Positions 45,607-54,749 of a DNA stretch of 64,000 nucleotides are shown piece after piece. The number at the start of each line of letters is the position of its first letter. The first letter of the stretch is position 1. The notes under the pieces were generated by a model. It was not told the DNA's origin, made no database searches, and saw nothing but the letters and a program-made list of their open reading frames with translations. This DNA is from Clostridium cylindrosporum DSM 605 (GTDB taxonomy: Bacteria; Bacillota; Clostridia; Clostridiales; Caloramatoraceae), in the NCBI RefSeq assembly GCF_001047375.1, contig NZ_LFVU01000027.1, positions 186,001-250,000 on the forward strand, read 5' to 3'. The position numbers and the translations under genes were made by a program.

Positions 45607-46104
45607 ATGAAAATTGATGTATCTAAATTATTTAGAAAAAAAGTGCAAACGCTTCCTTTTGAAGTTACTTCTCAGCTATCTACCATAGACAGAGACGAAC
45701 TTAAAATATCCTTAAATTCGCCATTAAACGTTAAGGGTAATGCGTATTTCGATGGGGAAGTGGTTACACTTGTTGGAACTATTACTACCATTCTAAAAAT
45801 GCAATGTTCTAGATGTTTAACGGAATTAGATTATCATATGTCTATAGAATTTGAAGATGAATTTTCGAAATTTGACTTTAGTGAAGATAGATATTTAATA
45901 TCTGAGGAAGAAACAATTGACTTAACGAATATGGTAACGGATAATATGATATTACATTTACCTGTTAAAGTAAATTGTGATGAGAATTGCAAAGGTTTAT
46001 GCCCTAAATGCGGCAAAAATTTAAATAAAGGTTTGTGTAGTTGTACTTTAGAGGATGTAGATCCAAGACTTGAGGTACTAAAGAACCTTTTTAAAGGTGA
46101 CTAA
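45607..46104 (+). CDS. yceD: YceD/DUF177 family protein
   Basis: A 165-residue protein of the DUF177 family, linked to 23S rRNA accumulation and always next to rpmF. It has CSRCL in the middle and a C-terminal cluster CDENCKGLCPKCGKNLNKG with more cysteines, suggesting one or two zinc sites. The AGAGGTG site precedes ATG 45607. It is 12 bases from rpmF. Confidence 0.9.
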   Translation: MKIDVSKLFRKKVQTLPFEVTSQLSTIDRDELKISLNSPLNVKGNAYFDGEVVTLVGTITTILKMQCSRCLTELDYHMSIEFEDEFSKFDFSEDRYLISEEETIDLTNMVTDNMILHLPVKVNCDENCKGLCPKCGKNLNKGLCSCTLEDVDPRLEVLKNLFKGD

Positions 46105-46116
46105 GGAGGTGTTACA

Positions 46117-46293
46117 ATGGGAAATCCAGCTAGAAAGCAATCAAAGGCTAGAAGAGATAAAAGAAGAGCAAACACTTGGAAACTAGAAGCTCCAGGAGTG
46201 GTAGAATGCCCACAATGCCATGAAGCTAAGCTTGCTCACAGAGTATGCGGAAACTGTGGATTCTACAAGAATAGAACTGTAGTTGAAAACTAA
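46117..46293 (+). CDS. rpmF: Large ribosomal subunit protein L32
   Basis: L32, 58 residues by my own translation: MGNPARKQSKARRDKRRANT at the start, then a zinc ribbon with CPQC and CGNC, ending VVEN. The start ATG follows AAGGAGGTG. It is short and easily missed but is certain from sequence and from its place after yceD and before plsX. Confidence 0.96.
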   Translation: MGNPARKQSKARRDKRRANTWKLEAPGVVECPQCHEAKLAHRVCGNCGFYKNRTVVEN

Positions 46294-46304
46294 TCATTGA
46301 TTTT

Positions 46305-46337
46305 AAAAAGAAAGTCTAAAAAGACTTTCTTTTTTTG
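46305..46337 (+). terminator. Rho-independent terminator after rpmF
   Basis: AAAGAAAGTCT and AGACTTTCTTT around a four-base A loop, ending in seven T residues. Confidence 0.9.
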
Positions 46338-46369
46338 TACGCGAAGTTTTGAGTTTTCTTCTTAAAAAG

Positions 46370-46398
46370 TTGATAAAATATAAAAAATAAATTATAGT
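46370..46398 (+). promoter_or_regulatory. Probable sigma-A promoter for plsX
   Basis: TTGATA (46370-46375) and TATAGT (46393-46398) with a 17-base spacer, between the rpmF terminator and plsX. Confidence 0.6.
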
Positions 46399-46456
46399 AA
46401 ACACTAAAGATAAAACTTTATTAAGAACTTATTCTATTAAACAAAGAGGTGAGCAT

Positions 46457-47446
46457 ATGAAAATAGCAATAGATGTTATGGGAGGAGATAATGCTCCTTT
46501 AGAAATAGTTAAGGGAGCAGTTGAGGCTGCAGATGAGTATTTAATAGATATTTATTTGGTAGGCAAAAGTGAAGAAATAGAAAAAATACTAGATGCTAAG
46601 GCCTTTAATAATCCAAGGATTCATATAGTAAATGCCACTGAAATAATAGAAAATGAAGATTCACCTACAATAGCTATTAGAACTAAAAAAGATTCCTCTA
46701 TGGTAGTCGGTATGAAAATGCTAAAGAACGGGGAAATTGATGCATTCGTTTCCGCGGGAAATACAGGGGCGCTACTTGCAGGAGGATTATTTGTAGTAGG
46801 AAGAATAAAGGGTATAGATAGACCTGCCCTTGCACCAATACTCCCAGGTAGATGTGGACCTGTTATGTTAGTTGATGCTGGTGCTAATGCAGAATGTAAG
46901 GTTAGAAATATAACTCAGTTTGCTATGATGGGTGAAATATATTTTAAAAATGTTATGAAATATGAATTTCCAAGGGTTGGACTTATAAATATTGGTGTAG
47001 AGGAAGAAAAGGGTACAGAATTTACTAAGGAATGTTATAAAGCACTTAAAGAAAGTAACAAAAGCTTTGTAGGAAATATAGAAGGTAGAGATATATTAGA
47101 GGGAAAAGTGCAGGTTGTTGTCGCAGATGGATTTACTGGGAATGTTGTACTAAAGGTATTTGAAGGAACTGCTATGACAATTTTGAAAGAACTTAAGATA
47201 GAATTAATGAGGTCATTTATTACAAAAATAGGTGCATTTTTATCTAAAGGGGCATTTACTCTTTTTAAGAAAAAGTTTGACTATACAGAGCATGGAGGAG
47301 CTATACTTATAGGTTTAAATGGACCAGTAATAAAAGCACATGGAAGTTCTAATGCTAAGGCAATAAAAAATGCTATAAGACAAGCTATAAAGTGCGTAGA
47401 TGGAAAAATTATAGAGTCAATAAAAAATGAATTAGAAGAAAATTAA
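46457..47446 (+). CDS. plsX: Acyl-ACP:phosphate acyltransferase PlsX
   Basis: PlsX turns acyl-ACP into acyl phosphate, the donor for PlsY in phosphatidic acid synthesis. The 329 residues begin MKIAIDVMGGDNAP and include SAGNTGALLAGG, LVDAGANAECK and the GGAILIGLNGPVIKAHGSS block. Downstream is acpP, whose product is the substrate carrier. The Bacillus regulator fapR is not found before it here. Confidence 0.95.
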   Translation: MKIAIDVMGGDNAPLEIVKGAVEAADEYLIDIYLVGKSEEIEKILDAKAFNNPRIHIVNATEIIENEDSPTIAIRTKKDSSMVVGMKMLKNGEIDAFVSAGNTGALLAGGLFVVGRIKGIDRPALAPILPGRCGPVMLVDAGANAECKVRNITQFAMMGEIYFKNVMKYEFPRVGLINIGVEEEKGTEFTKECYKALKESNKSFVGNIEGRDILEGKVQVVVADGFTGNVVLKVFEGTAMTILKELKIELMRSFITKIGAFLSKGAFTLFKKKFDYTEHGGAILIGLNGPVIKAHGSSNAKAIKNAIRQAIKCVDGKIIESIKNELEEN

Positions 47447-47535
47447 TAATAAAATATTTTTTAGATTTAGAAGGAATTTATAAACTTTATTATAATATAA
47501 ATATATAATAATTTATGCATTTGTTCTAATTAATA

Positions 47536-47565
47536 TTGACGTGGGAAAGCTATTTGTAATATTAT
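47536..47565 (+). promoter_or_regulatory. Probable sigma-A promoter for acpP
   Basis: TTGACG (47536-47541), an 18-base spacer and TATTAT (47560-47565). It gives acpP its own start, apart from plsX. Confidence 0.65.
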
Positions 47566-47597
47566 ATATGTGAACAGCTGAAGGGAGGTGAACTAGA

Positions 47598-47831
47598 ATG
47601 CTATTTGATAAGATAAAGGAAAAAATATCAGAGGTTCTTGGTGTTGAGGCTGACGATGTTACTATGGAATCTACATTTATAGATGATCTTGGTGCAGATT
47701 CAATTGATCTAGTTGAACTAGTAATGGCTCTTGAAGAAGAGTTTGAAATTCAAATTCCAGATGAGGAAGTTGCAAAGATTAAGTCAGTTAGTGATGTTGT
47801 AGAGTACATAAAGGAAAACGCAAACATCTAA
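47598..47831 (+). CDS. acpP: Acyl carrier protein
   Basis: A 77-residue acidic protein with the phosphopantetheine attachment serine S35 in [13 protein letters not shown]. It carries growing fatty acids and feeds PlsX. AAGGGAGGTG precedes ATG 47598. The CoaD and CoaBC enzymes encoded elsewhere in the window make the CoA that provides its prosthetic group. Confidence 0.97.
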   Translation: MLFDKIKEKISEVLGVEADDVTMESTFIDDLGADSIDLVELVMALEEEFEIQIPDEEVAKIKSVSDVVEYIKENANI

Positions 47832-47835
47832 GGAT

Positions 47836-47862
47836 AGTCCCGATTAATTCGGGACTTTTTAA
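47836..47862 (+). terminator. Terminator after acpP
   Basis: AGTCCCGA and TCGGGACT around a short loop, ending in five T residues. Confidence 0.88.
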
Positions 47863-47931
47863 AATATTATCGTAAATTTTTGAGAATTAGAGATGATACC
47901 TTTGATTTTAGTAACGGAGGTAAACTAAAAT

Positions 47932-48651
47932 ATGCCAAAAGGAAATAGAATATCCGAAATTAACGAATTTCAAAATATAATCGGAGTAAAGTTTCAAAAT
48001 ATAGATTTTTTAGATAAAGCTTTAACACATAGCTCATTTGCAAATCAATTTGGACTAAAATATGATGAACATAATGAGAGGTTGGAATTTCTTGGTGATT
48101 CTATACTTAGTATGGTTGTTAGTGAGTATCTATACAAAAAATATAAAAACAAACAAGAAGGAAAGCTTACAAGAATTAGAGCGGCAGTTGTGTGTGAACC
48201 TTCACTTGCAGATATATCTAGAAGTCTTAAAGTAAATAAGTATATTAGAATAGGTAAAGGTGAAGAACTCTCAGGAGGACGTGAAAAGGACTCACTTTTG
48301 GCGGATGCCTGTGAAGCAATAATTGCAGCTATATACCTTGACCGCGGTATTGAGGAGGCTAGAAAATTTATACTTAAAAATCTAGAGCCTAAAGTTGAAA
48401 GTATAGGAGAGAACTATAATTATCGAGACTTTAAATCAAGGCTCCAAGAATATGTACAAAAAAGCCTTTTGGTTCCTATAAGATACTCTGTAGTTAAAGA
48501 ATATGGTCCTCCTCATGATAAGACCTTCGAGGTAGAGGTTTTTCTAGAAGAAAAGTCAAGTGGTCGTGGAGTTGGAAAAAGTAAAAAGGAAGCGGAACAA
48601 GGTGCTGCGAAGGACGCATTAGGAAATATGGGAGTATTTTTTAATGAATAA
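47932..48651 (+). CDS. rnc: Ribonuclease III
   Basis: RNase III cuts double-stranded RNA and processes rRNA precursors. The 239-residue protein has the signature ERLEFLGDSILS (residues 49-60), the second catalytic block LLADACEAIIAAIYLD, and a C-terminal double-stranded RNA-binding domain from about residue 160 (DFKSRLQEYVQK). GTAACGGAGGT lies upstream. It overlaps the next gene by eight bases. Confidence 0.96.
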   Translation: MPKGNRISEINEFQNIIGVKFQNIDFLDKALTHSSFANQFGLKYDEHNERLEFLGDSILSMVVSEYLYKKYKNKQEGKLTRIRAAVVCEPSLADISRSLKVNKYIRIGKGEELSGGREKDSLLADACEAIIAAIYLDRGIEEARKFILKNLEPKVESIGENYNYRDFKSRLQEYVQKSLLVPIRYSVVKEYGPPHDKTFEVEVFLEEKSSGRGVGKSKKEAEQGAAKDALGNMGVFFNE

Positions 48652-49744
48652 ATATTATATAATACCTATTTTTGTTCCTCATAAAGGTTGCCCCCATGAT
48701 TGTATATTTTGTAACCAAAAAAAAATAACTGGGAGTGAAAAAGATATAACATCAAATGATGTAGAATCAATAATAGAACTTCATTTATCCACTATAAGCA
48801 ATGAAAATGCTTACATAGAGGTATCATTTTTTGGTGGTAGTTTTACAGGTATACCAATAGATATGCAAAAAGAGTTGTTAGAAGTTGCATATACGTATCT
48901 AAAAAAAGGACTAATACATAATATAAGGTTATCCACTCGTCCAGACTACATTAATAAAGACATACTTAATCATCTACAAAATTATAATGTTGGGGTTATA
49001 GAACTTGGGGTTCAATCTCTTGATGAAGATGTACTTAAGATAGCTGAAAGAGGACATAGCATAGAAGATGTATATTATGCATCTAAAGTTATTAAAGAAT
49101 ATGGATTTACTTTAGGACTTCAAATGATGGTAGGACTTCCAGGCGATACTCTTGAAAAAGATATATTAACTGCTCAAAAGATAGTATCTCTCAGTCCTGA
49201 TTTCGTAAGAATATATCCTGCATTAACAATAAAAAATACTCAAATGGAACATATGTATTTTGAAAATAAATATGTTCCATTAAGTATAGAAGAGGCAACT
49301 AATGTATGTAAGATTCTTTATATGATTTTTAGAAAAGCGGATATTCCAATAATTAGGTTAGGTCTTCAAACAACGGAGCAAATAAATACTGGAAAAGATA
49401 TTGTCGCGGGACCATTTCATCCAGCCTTTAGGGAGCTGGTAGAGTCTTCGATTCTAAATGATATGATTTCCTACGCTATAAAAAACTATTATAGCGACTG
49501 TGAAAGTTTGGATATTTATATATCACCAAGAAATATATCAAAACTTTATGCTGATAAAAAAAGAATTTTTAATAACAATATATCTAAAGATTCTATTAAA
49601 AAGATTAAAATTCGACAAAAAGACATAGGCGATGACCTTGTTTTAATTTTTGATAACGGTACAAAACAAAGAAAAATGTCAATAAATAATTACATAAAAT
49701 GCATTTCCGAAAGAAGGAATTACAGTTATTTTAAAGAAATATAA
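48644..49744 (+). CDS. Elp3-like radical SAM protein without the acetyltransferase domain
   Basis: A 366-residue radical SAM protein with the cluster cysteines C16, C20 and C23 (CPHDCIFC), FFGGSFTGIP, and LGVQSLDEDVL, resembling the radical SAM half and C-terminal extension of Elp3. The Gcn5-type acetyltransferase half is absent. These proteins are usual next to rnc in clostridia. The substrate is not known; a tRNA role is plausible by family but unproven. It overlaps rnc by eight bases and the ribosome binding site is inside rnc. Confidence 0.85.
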   Translation: MNKYYIIPIFVPHKGCPHDCIFCNQKKITGSEKDITSNDVESIIELHLSTISNENAYIEVSFFGGSFTGIPIDMQKELLEVAYTYLKKGLIHNIRLSTRPDYINKDILNHLQNYNVGVIELGVQSLDEDVLKIAERGHSIEDVYYASKVIKEYGFTLGLQMMVGLPGDTLEKDILTAQKIVSLSPDFVRIYPALTIKNTQMEHMYFENKYVPLSIEEATNVCKILYMIFRKADIPIIRLGLQTTEQINTGKDIVAGPFHPAFRELVESSILNDMISYAIKNYYSDCESLDIYISPRNISKLYADKKRIFNNNISKDSIKKIKIRQKDIGDDLVLIFDNGTKQRKMSINNYIKCISERRNYSYFKEI

Positions 49745-49785
49745 CTTTATAAGTAATATACCTATTTTGAAGGAGGAAATGTAGA

Positions 49786-50046
49786 ATGGAAATATTAAAG
49801 GTATCAGCTCAATCACAACCAAAGGCAGTAGCAGGGGCTCTAGCAGCAGTTCTTAGAGAGAAAATAACAGCGGAGGTTCAAGCAGTTGGTGCAGGCGCAG
49901 TTAACCAAGCTGTTAAAGCTATAGCAATTACAAGGGGATTTGTTGCACCAAACGGAATTGATCTTGTTGTAATACCAGCATTTTCAGAAATTAGTATCGA
50001 GGGAGAAGAAAGAACAGCTATTAAGTTTATAGTTGAATCAAGATAG
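49786..50046 (+). CDS. spoVS: Stage V sporulation protein S
   Basis: An 86-residue Alba-like protein, very strongly conserved: MEILKVSAQSQPKAVAGALAA, then AVGAGAVNQAVKAIAITRGFVAPNGIDLV. SpoVS is needed for late sporulation and affects septation in Bacillus. AAGGAGGAAAT precedes the ATG. It lies between rnc and smc, 41 bases after the radical SAM gene, and has its own terminator. Confidence 0.96.
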   Translation: MEILKVSAQSQPKAVAGALAAVLREKITAEVQAVGAGAVNQAVKAIAITRGFVAPNGIDLVVIPAFSEISIEGEERTAIKFIVESR

Positions 50047-50052
50047 ATAAGT

Positions 50053-50078
50053 AAGGCTACTAAAGAGTAGCCTTTTTT
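50053..50078 (+). terminator. Rho-independent terminator after spoVS
   Basis: AAGGCTACT and AGTAGCCTT around AAAG, then six T residues in a row including the end of the stem. Confidence 0.9.
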
Positions 50079-50091
50079 ACATTTGCATTAG

Positions 50092-50120
50092 TTGACAAGG
50101 CTAATTTTTAAATTTACAAT
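50092..50120 (+). promoter_or_regulatory. Strong sigma-A promoter upstream of smc
   Basis: TTGACA (50092-50097), a 17-base spacer and TACAAT (50115-50120). The start would be near 50127, directly before a second terminator hairpin. Confidence 0.8.
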
Positions 50121-50133
50121 TAAAATAAATCTT

Positions 50134-50168
50134 AAAAGGGATTTACTCAGTAGTAAATCCCTTTTTTA
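50134..50168 (+). terminator. Terminator directly after the smc promoter, possible attenuator
   Basis: AAAAGGGATTTACT and AGTAAATCCCTTTT form a 14-base stem around CAGT, followed by T residues. It ends about 40 bases after the predicted start and 36 bases before smc, so it would cut most transcripts short unless it is controlled. Confidence 0.8.
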
Positions 50169-50203
50169 TGCAAAGTAGTAAACAGTAAGTAAGAGGTGTT
50201 GTA

Positions 50204-53200
50204 ATGTACCTAAAAAAGATAGAAGTTAAAGGATTCAAATCATTTGCAGATAAAATAGAGTTAGATTTTGAAACAGGCATTACAGCTGTTGTAGGACCAA
50301 ATGGTAGCGGTAAAAGCAATATTTCAGATGCTATAAGGTGGGTACTTGGAGAACAAAGTGCAAAAAGCCTTCGTGGTTCAAAAATGGAGGATGTTATATT
50401 TGCAGGAACAGAAAAAAGAGGAGCCTTAGGATATGCAGAGGTTTCTCTAGTTATAGATAATTCAGATTCCCTTATAGATTTTGATTATAGTGAAATAACT
50501 GTTAAAAGAAGACTATATAGAACTGGAGAAAGTGAGTATTCAATAAATGGTACTCAATGTAGGTTAAAGGATATACTAGAAGTATTTATGGATACAGGTA
50601 TTGGTAAAGATGGCTATTCTCTTATAGGACAGGGAAAGATAGATGAAATATTAAGTACACGTTCCGATGATAGAAGACATTTGTTTGAGGAAGCCGCTGG
50701 AATTGTCAAATATAAGTGGAGAAAAAATGAGGCTGAAAGAAAGCTTGAGAATACTAAACAAAATCTTTTGAGAATTGACGATATTATAGAGGAGCTTGAA
50801 GTTCAAATAGAGCCTTTGAAGATGCAGTCTGAAAATGCTAGAAAATATTTATCCTATAGAGATGAACTCAAGGAAATAGATATCAATCTTGCAGCTCATA
50901 ACTACTCTGAACTAAATGAAAGACTAACAAAATCTCAAAATGAAGAAATAACACTTAAGAAAACCAAGTTAGAATATGAGAATAAAAGAGCTTTGATTCA
51001 AGGTGAAAGTGAAGCTTTAAAGGAAAATTTAAAGGATATAGAAGAAAAATTTACAAAAGCTAATAAAGATATGATAGAAATGGAAAAGTCCTTTGAAAAT
51101 AAGCAAGGACACCTAAAGCTATTAAATGAAAGACATGACAATATAATAAAAGAAAAAGGTCGTATCAAGGAAGAAATAGACGAGGAAAAGAAAGTTATAC
51201 ATAAAATAGATGAGGAACTTTCCCTCATATTTAATAAGAAAACAGAAGAGGAAAAAAAGCTTTTAGAAGTTAAAAAAGAACTTGCAGATGAAGAAATTAG
51301 ATTTAAAGGTATTTATGAAAAATGTCTAGAAAGTGAAAGCTTAATCGAGTCAAAGAAAGCTGATGCGATACAGGTATTAAAGGATTTAAGTAGCATATCA
51401 AATAAAGAAAATACAAGCAAACTAAATATTAAAAATCTTGAAAATAGAAAAGCTCAAATTTTAGGTGAAAAGAAAATCAAGGAAGATAGAAAGCTTGGGC
51501 TAATGAATTTAATTAATAGTTCAGAGAGTGAACTTCAAAGAATAAATTTATTAACTAAGGATATAAAAACAAAAATAGAAGTCATAAAGTCGAAAATACA
51601 AGAGTATGAAAATGAAATAACATTACTGACTAAGGATAGGAATAGGATTTTTGATTTATTAAAGCAAAGAGAGGCTAAGGCATTAACTTTATCTGCTATG
51701 GAAAAAGATATGGAGGGCTTTAGCCGTGCAGTAAAGTCAGTTATAAAAAGATACTCATCTAGAGAAGAAGTCTTTGGGACTATAAATGAAATTATAGAGG
51801 TGCCAAGAGGATATGAGATAGCAATAGAAACAGCCCTTTCTTCTTCGCTACAAAATATCGTAGTTAAAGATGAAAATATAGCAAGTGATGCAATAGAATA
51901 TCTTAAGAAAAATAATTTAGGTAGGGCAACCTTTTATCCTCTTACTACTATAAAGGGCAGATATGGGAATATTAGTAATAGTGTTAAGGAGATAAATGGC
52001 TTTAGAGGTATTGCAAGTGATATCTTAAGATTTGAGGATAAGTTTAAAAATGTAATAACAAATCTTTTAGGAAGAGTAATTATATGTGACAATCTAATTA
52101 ATGCTAGAGAAATTGCTAAAAAAACAGATTACACATTTAGAATAGTAACCTTAGATGGAGATGTTATTAATTCAGGTGGTTCATATACAGGGGGAAGTAG
52201 TAACTTTAAAAATAGTGGACTAATATCTAGAAAAAATACTATAAAGGTGTTAGAAGAAGAAATAGAAAGTTATAAAACAAAGCTAAAGGATTGTGAATCA
52301 TCTATTGAATCCAAGAAAAATCAGTTAATATCTAAAAGTCAAGAGGAAGAAAAAGAAACTAACGAGTATCAAAAAATGCTTACTAAGGTTAATAGTGAAA
52401 GTGCAAATATAAGCTCTATAAAAAATAGCCTCAAAATGATAGAGGAGGATGTTTCAGATTTACTTATAGAACTTGAACAAATAGAATGTGAAATAAGTAA
52501 TAATAATGAATTTAGTAAAGATACTTCAAATGAAAAAAATGAACTATTAATAAAGCAAGACCATATCGAAAAAGAGATAAAAAATATAACTTTGAAGTTT
52601 AAGGATGAAAGTAAGTTAAAGGAAGATATGCAAGAACAAATTACGAAAATTAAAATAAGACTTACTGGAATTAGTAAATCAGTAGAGAGTATAGACGATA
52701 GAATAAACATACTAAAAAAAGATAAGGCTTCACATGAGAGAAGGATAAATATATTTTCAAGTAAAATTATAGATATGGATAATACAGCTTTTGAAACTCA
52801 GGAAGAAACAAAAATTATAATAGTTGAGATACAAAGGATTTCTAAGGATGTTATAGACTTGAAAAATAAAATTCATGAAATGGATAATTATAAAAAAGAA
52901 GGTTATGAAAAACGTGAATATCTTGAAAAAGAATATTCGAAAGTAGAAGAATCTATAAAAGACATTTTTGAAAGTATTCATAAGTATGATATACAAAATT
53001 CTAAAATGGAAATGGAGATTGATTCCCTAAAGAAGAGACTATGGGAAGAGTATGAAATGACAATTCCTGAAGCATTAAAAATTAAAAGGGATATAAATTC
53101 TGTACAAGAGGAAAGTAAAAAAGTTCAGGGTATTAAGAATCTTATAAAGGCTCTTGGAAATATTAATATTAATGCCATAGAAGAATATATAAAGGTAACC

Positions 53201-53752
53201 GAAAGATATGAATTTTTAACTGGACAAAAGGATGATTTATTAGAAGCTGAAGCCTCTTTGATGAAAGTTATAGAAGAAATGACAGTTAAGATGAGGCAGC
53301 AGTTTTGTGAAAAGTTCAAAATAATGAAAGAGAATTTCAATGAAACATTTAAGGAGTTATTCGGAGGTGGATATGCTGATCTTAAAATGGAAGAGGATGA
53401 TCCTTTAACTTCAGGTATAGATATAATAGTTCAACCTCCAGGGAAAAAGCTTCAAAATCTAACTCTTTTATCAGGTGGAGAAAAGGGACTTTCAGCTATA
53501 GCTTTGGTATTTGCAATACTTAAAATGAAACCTACTCCATTTTGTATTCTCGATGAAATTGAAGCAGCACTAGATGATGCTAACGTAAATAGGTATGCGA
53601 AGTTTTTAAGGGAATATTCTAAGAATACACAGTTCATTATAATAACACATAGAAAAGGGTCAATGGCGGTAGCAGATTCTTTATATGGTGTTACTATGGA
53701 AGAAAAAGGAATCTCTAAAATTATATCACTAAAGCTTGAAGGAGGAATTTAA
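50204..53752 (+). CDS. smc: Chromosome partition protein Smc
   Basis: Smc is the ATPase of the condensin-like complex that compacts and separates chromosomes. The 1182 residues show Walker A GPNGSGKSN at 31-39, a long coiled coil, the hinge around residues 500-670 (FGTINEIIEVPRGYE and GGSYTGG), a second coiled coil, and the C-terminal LLSGGEKGLSAIAL signature with the LDEIEAALDDAN Walker B and D-loop. AGAGGTGTTG precedes ATG 50204. It is followed by ftsY with one base between. Confidence 0.97.
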   Translation: MYLKKIEVKGFKSFADKIELDFETGITAVVGPNGSGKSNISDAIRWVLGEQSAKSLRGSKMEDVIFAGTEKRGALGYAEVSLVIDNSDSLIDFDYSEITVKRRLYRTGESEYSINGTQCRLKDILEVFMDTGIGKDGYSLIGQGKIDEILSTRSDDRRHLFEEAAGIVKYKWRKNEAERKLENTKQNLLRIDDIIEELEVQIEPLKMQSENARKYLSYRDELKEIDINLAAHNYSELNERLTKSQNEEITLKKTKLEYENKRALIQGESEALKENLKDIEEKFTKANKDMIEMEKSFENKQGHLKLLNERHDNIIKEKGRIKEEIDEEKKVIHKIDEELSLIFNKKTEEEKKLLEVKKELADEEIRFKGIYEKCLESESLIESKKADAIQVLKDLSSISNKENTSKLNIKNLENRKAQILGEKKIKEDRKLGLMNLINSSESELQRINLLTKDIKTKIEVIKSKIQEYENEITLLTKDRNRIFDLLKQREAKALTLSAMEKDMEGFSRAVKSVIKRYSSREEVFGTINEIIEVPRGYEIAIETALSSSLQNIVVKDENIASDAIEYLKKNNLGRATFYPLTTIKGRYGNISNSVKEINGFRGIASDILRFEDKFKNVITNLLGRVIICDNLINAREIAKKTDYTFRIVTLDGDVINSGGSYTGGSSNFKNSGLISRKNTIKVLEEEIESYKTKLKDCESSIESKKNQLISKSQEEEKETNEYQKMLTKVNSESANISSIKNSLKMIEEDVSDLLIELEQIECEISNNNEFSKDTSNEKNELLIKQDHIEKEIKNITLKFKDESKLKEDMQEQITKIKIRLTGISKSVESIDDRINILKKDKASHERRINIFSSKIIDMDNTAFETQEETKIIIVEIQRISKDVIDLKNKIHEMDNYKKEGYEKREYLEKEYSKVEESIKDIFESIHKYDIQNSKMEMEIDSLKKRLWEEYEMTIPEALKIKRDINSVQEESKKVQGIKNLIKALGNININAIEEYIKVTERYEFLTGQKDDLLEAEASLMKVIEEMTVKMRQQFCEKFKIMKENFNETFKELFGGGYADLKMEEDDPLTSGIDIIVQPPGKKLQNLTLLSGGEKGLSAIALVFAILKMKPTPFCILDEIEAALDDANVNRYAKFLREYSKNTQFIIITHRKGSMAVADSLYGVTMEEKGISKIISLKLEGGI

Positions 53753-53753
53753 A

Positions 53754-54662
53754 ATGGGTTGGTTTGATAAATTAAAAGAGGGACTTTTAAAAACAAGTAA
53801 AGGAATTACAGAAAAAGTTGAAGAAATTATATCATTTAATACAAAAATAGATGATGATCTTTATGAAGAATTAGAAGAAGTACTAATAATGGCTGATATG
53901 GGATTCGAAACTACTGAGAAAGTAATGGAGATGCTAAAGGAAAAGGTTAAGAAATCTAAGGCTACAGAATCCTCAGAAGTAACTTCCCTACTAAAGGAAA
54001 TAATATCCGATATATTAGGGGAAGAAACTAAAAGTGTTATTCCAGAAAAAACACCGGCGATATACTTAGTAGTTGGAGTAAATGGAGTTGGGAAAACAAC
54101 ATCAATAGGGAAAATGGCTAACTACTTAAAGGAAAAAGGACTAAAGGTAGGTCTTGCTGCTGGAGATACATTTAGAGCAGCTGCAATAGACCAGCTACAA
54201 GTGTGGGGACAAAGATGTAATGTAGATGTTATAAAGCATCAGGAAGGCTCAGATCCAGCTGCTGTTATATTTGATGCAGTAAAATCAGCTAAAGCAAAAA
54301 ACTTAGATGTTCTTATATGTGATACAGCAGGAAGATTACATAACAAAAAGAACCTTATGGAGGAACTTAGAAAAATAAATAAAATAATAGAAAGAGAATA
54401 TCCAGAAGCTTTAAAGGAGACTTTTCTTGTACTTGATTCTACAACAGGCCAAAATGCTCTAATTCAAGCAAAGCAGTTCATGGAGGTTTCTGATGTGTCA
54501 GGCCTTATATTAACAAAGCTTGATGGAACAGCAAAGGGTGGAGTTGTAGTAGCTATAGCTAGTGAACTTAATGTACCTGTTAAAATGATAGGCGTAGGAG
54601 AGGGAATAGATGACCTGCAGGAGTTTAATCCAAAGGCATTTTCCGAGGCACTATTTCAATAA
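53754..54662 (+). CDS. ftsY: Signal recognition particle receptor FtsY
   Basis: FtsY is the SRP GTPase receptor that hands ribosomes to SecYEG. The 302-residue protein is the short Gram-positive type, with a small charged N-terminal part, then an N domain and G domain with GVNGVGKTT at 108-116, GDTFRAAAIDQL, DTAGR and TKLDGTAKGG. I use ATG 53754 behind GGAGG; an earlier in-frame start at 53736 overlaps smc. Ffh, its partner, is encoded 430 bases downstream. Confidence 0.96.
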   Translation: MGWFDKLKEGLLKTSKGITEKVEEIISFNTKIDDDLYEELEEVLIMADMGFETTEKVMEMLKEKVKKSKATESSEVTSLLKEIISDILGEETKSVIPEKTPAIYLVVGVNGVGKTTSIGKMANYLKEKGLKVGLAAGDTFRAAAIDQLQVWGQRCNVDVIKHQEGSDPAAVIFDAVKSAKAKNLDVLICDTAGRLHNKKNLMEELRKINKIIEREYPEALKETFLVLDSTTGQNALIQAKQFMEVSDVSGLILTKLDGTAKGGVVVAIASELNVPVKMIGVGEGIDDLQEFNPKAFSEALFQ

Positions 54663-54699
54663 AATTTAATAAAAAATATTATGTGTTAAGTAAAACTAC

Positions 54700-54730
54700 T
54701 TGACAGATAATAAGGGTATCTGTTATTATC
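54700..54730 (+). promoter_or_regulatory. Sigma-A promoter with a built-in dyad, upstream of ylxM-ffh
   Basis: TTGACA (54700-54705) and TTATTA or TATTAT (54723-54729) with a 17 to 18 base spacer. The spacer and -10 are also a palindrome: GATAATAA (54706-54713) and TTATTATC (54723-54730). The promoter call is good; an operator role for the dyad is inference. Confidence 0.7.
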
Positions 54731-54749
54731 TATTAAGGATGTGTTAAGA

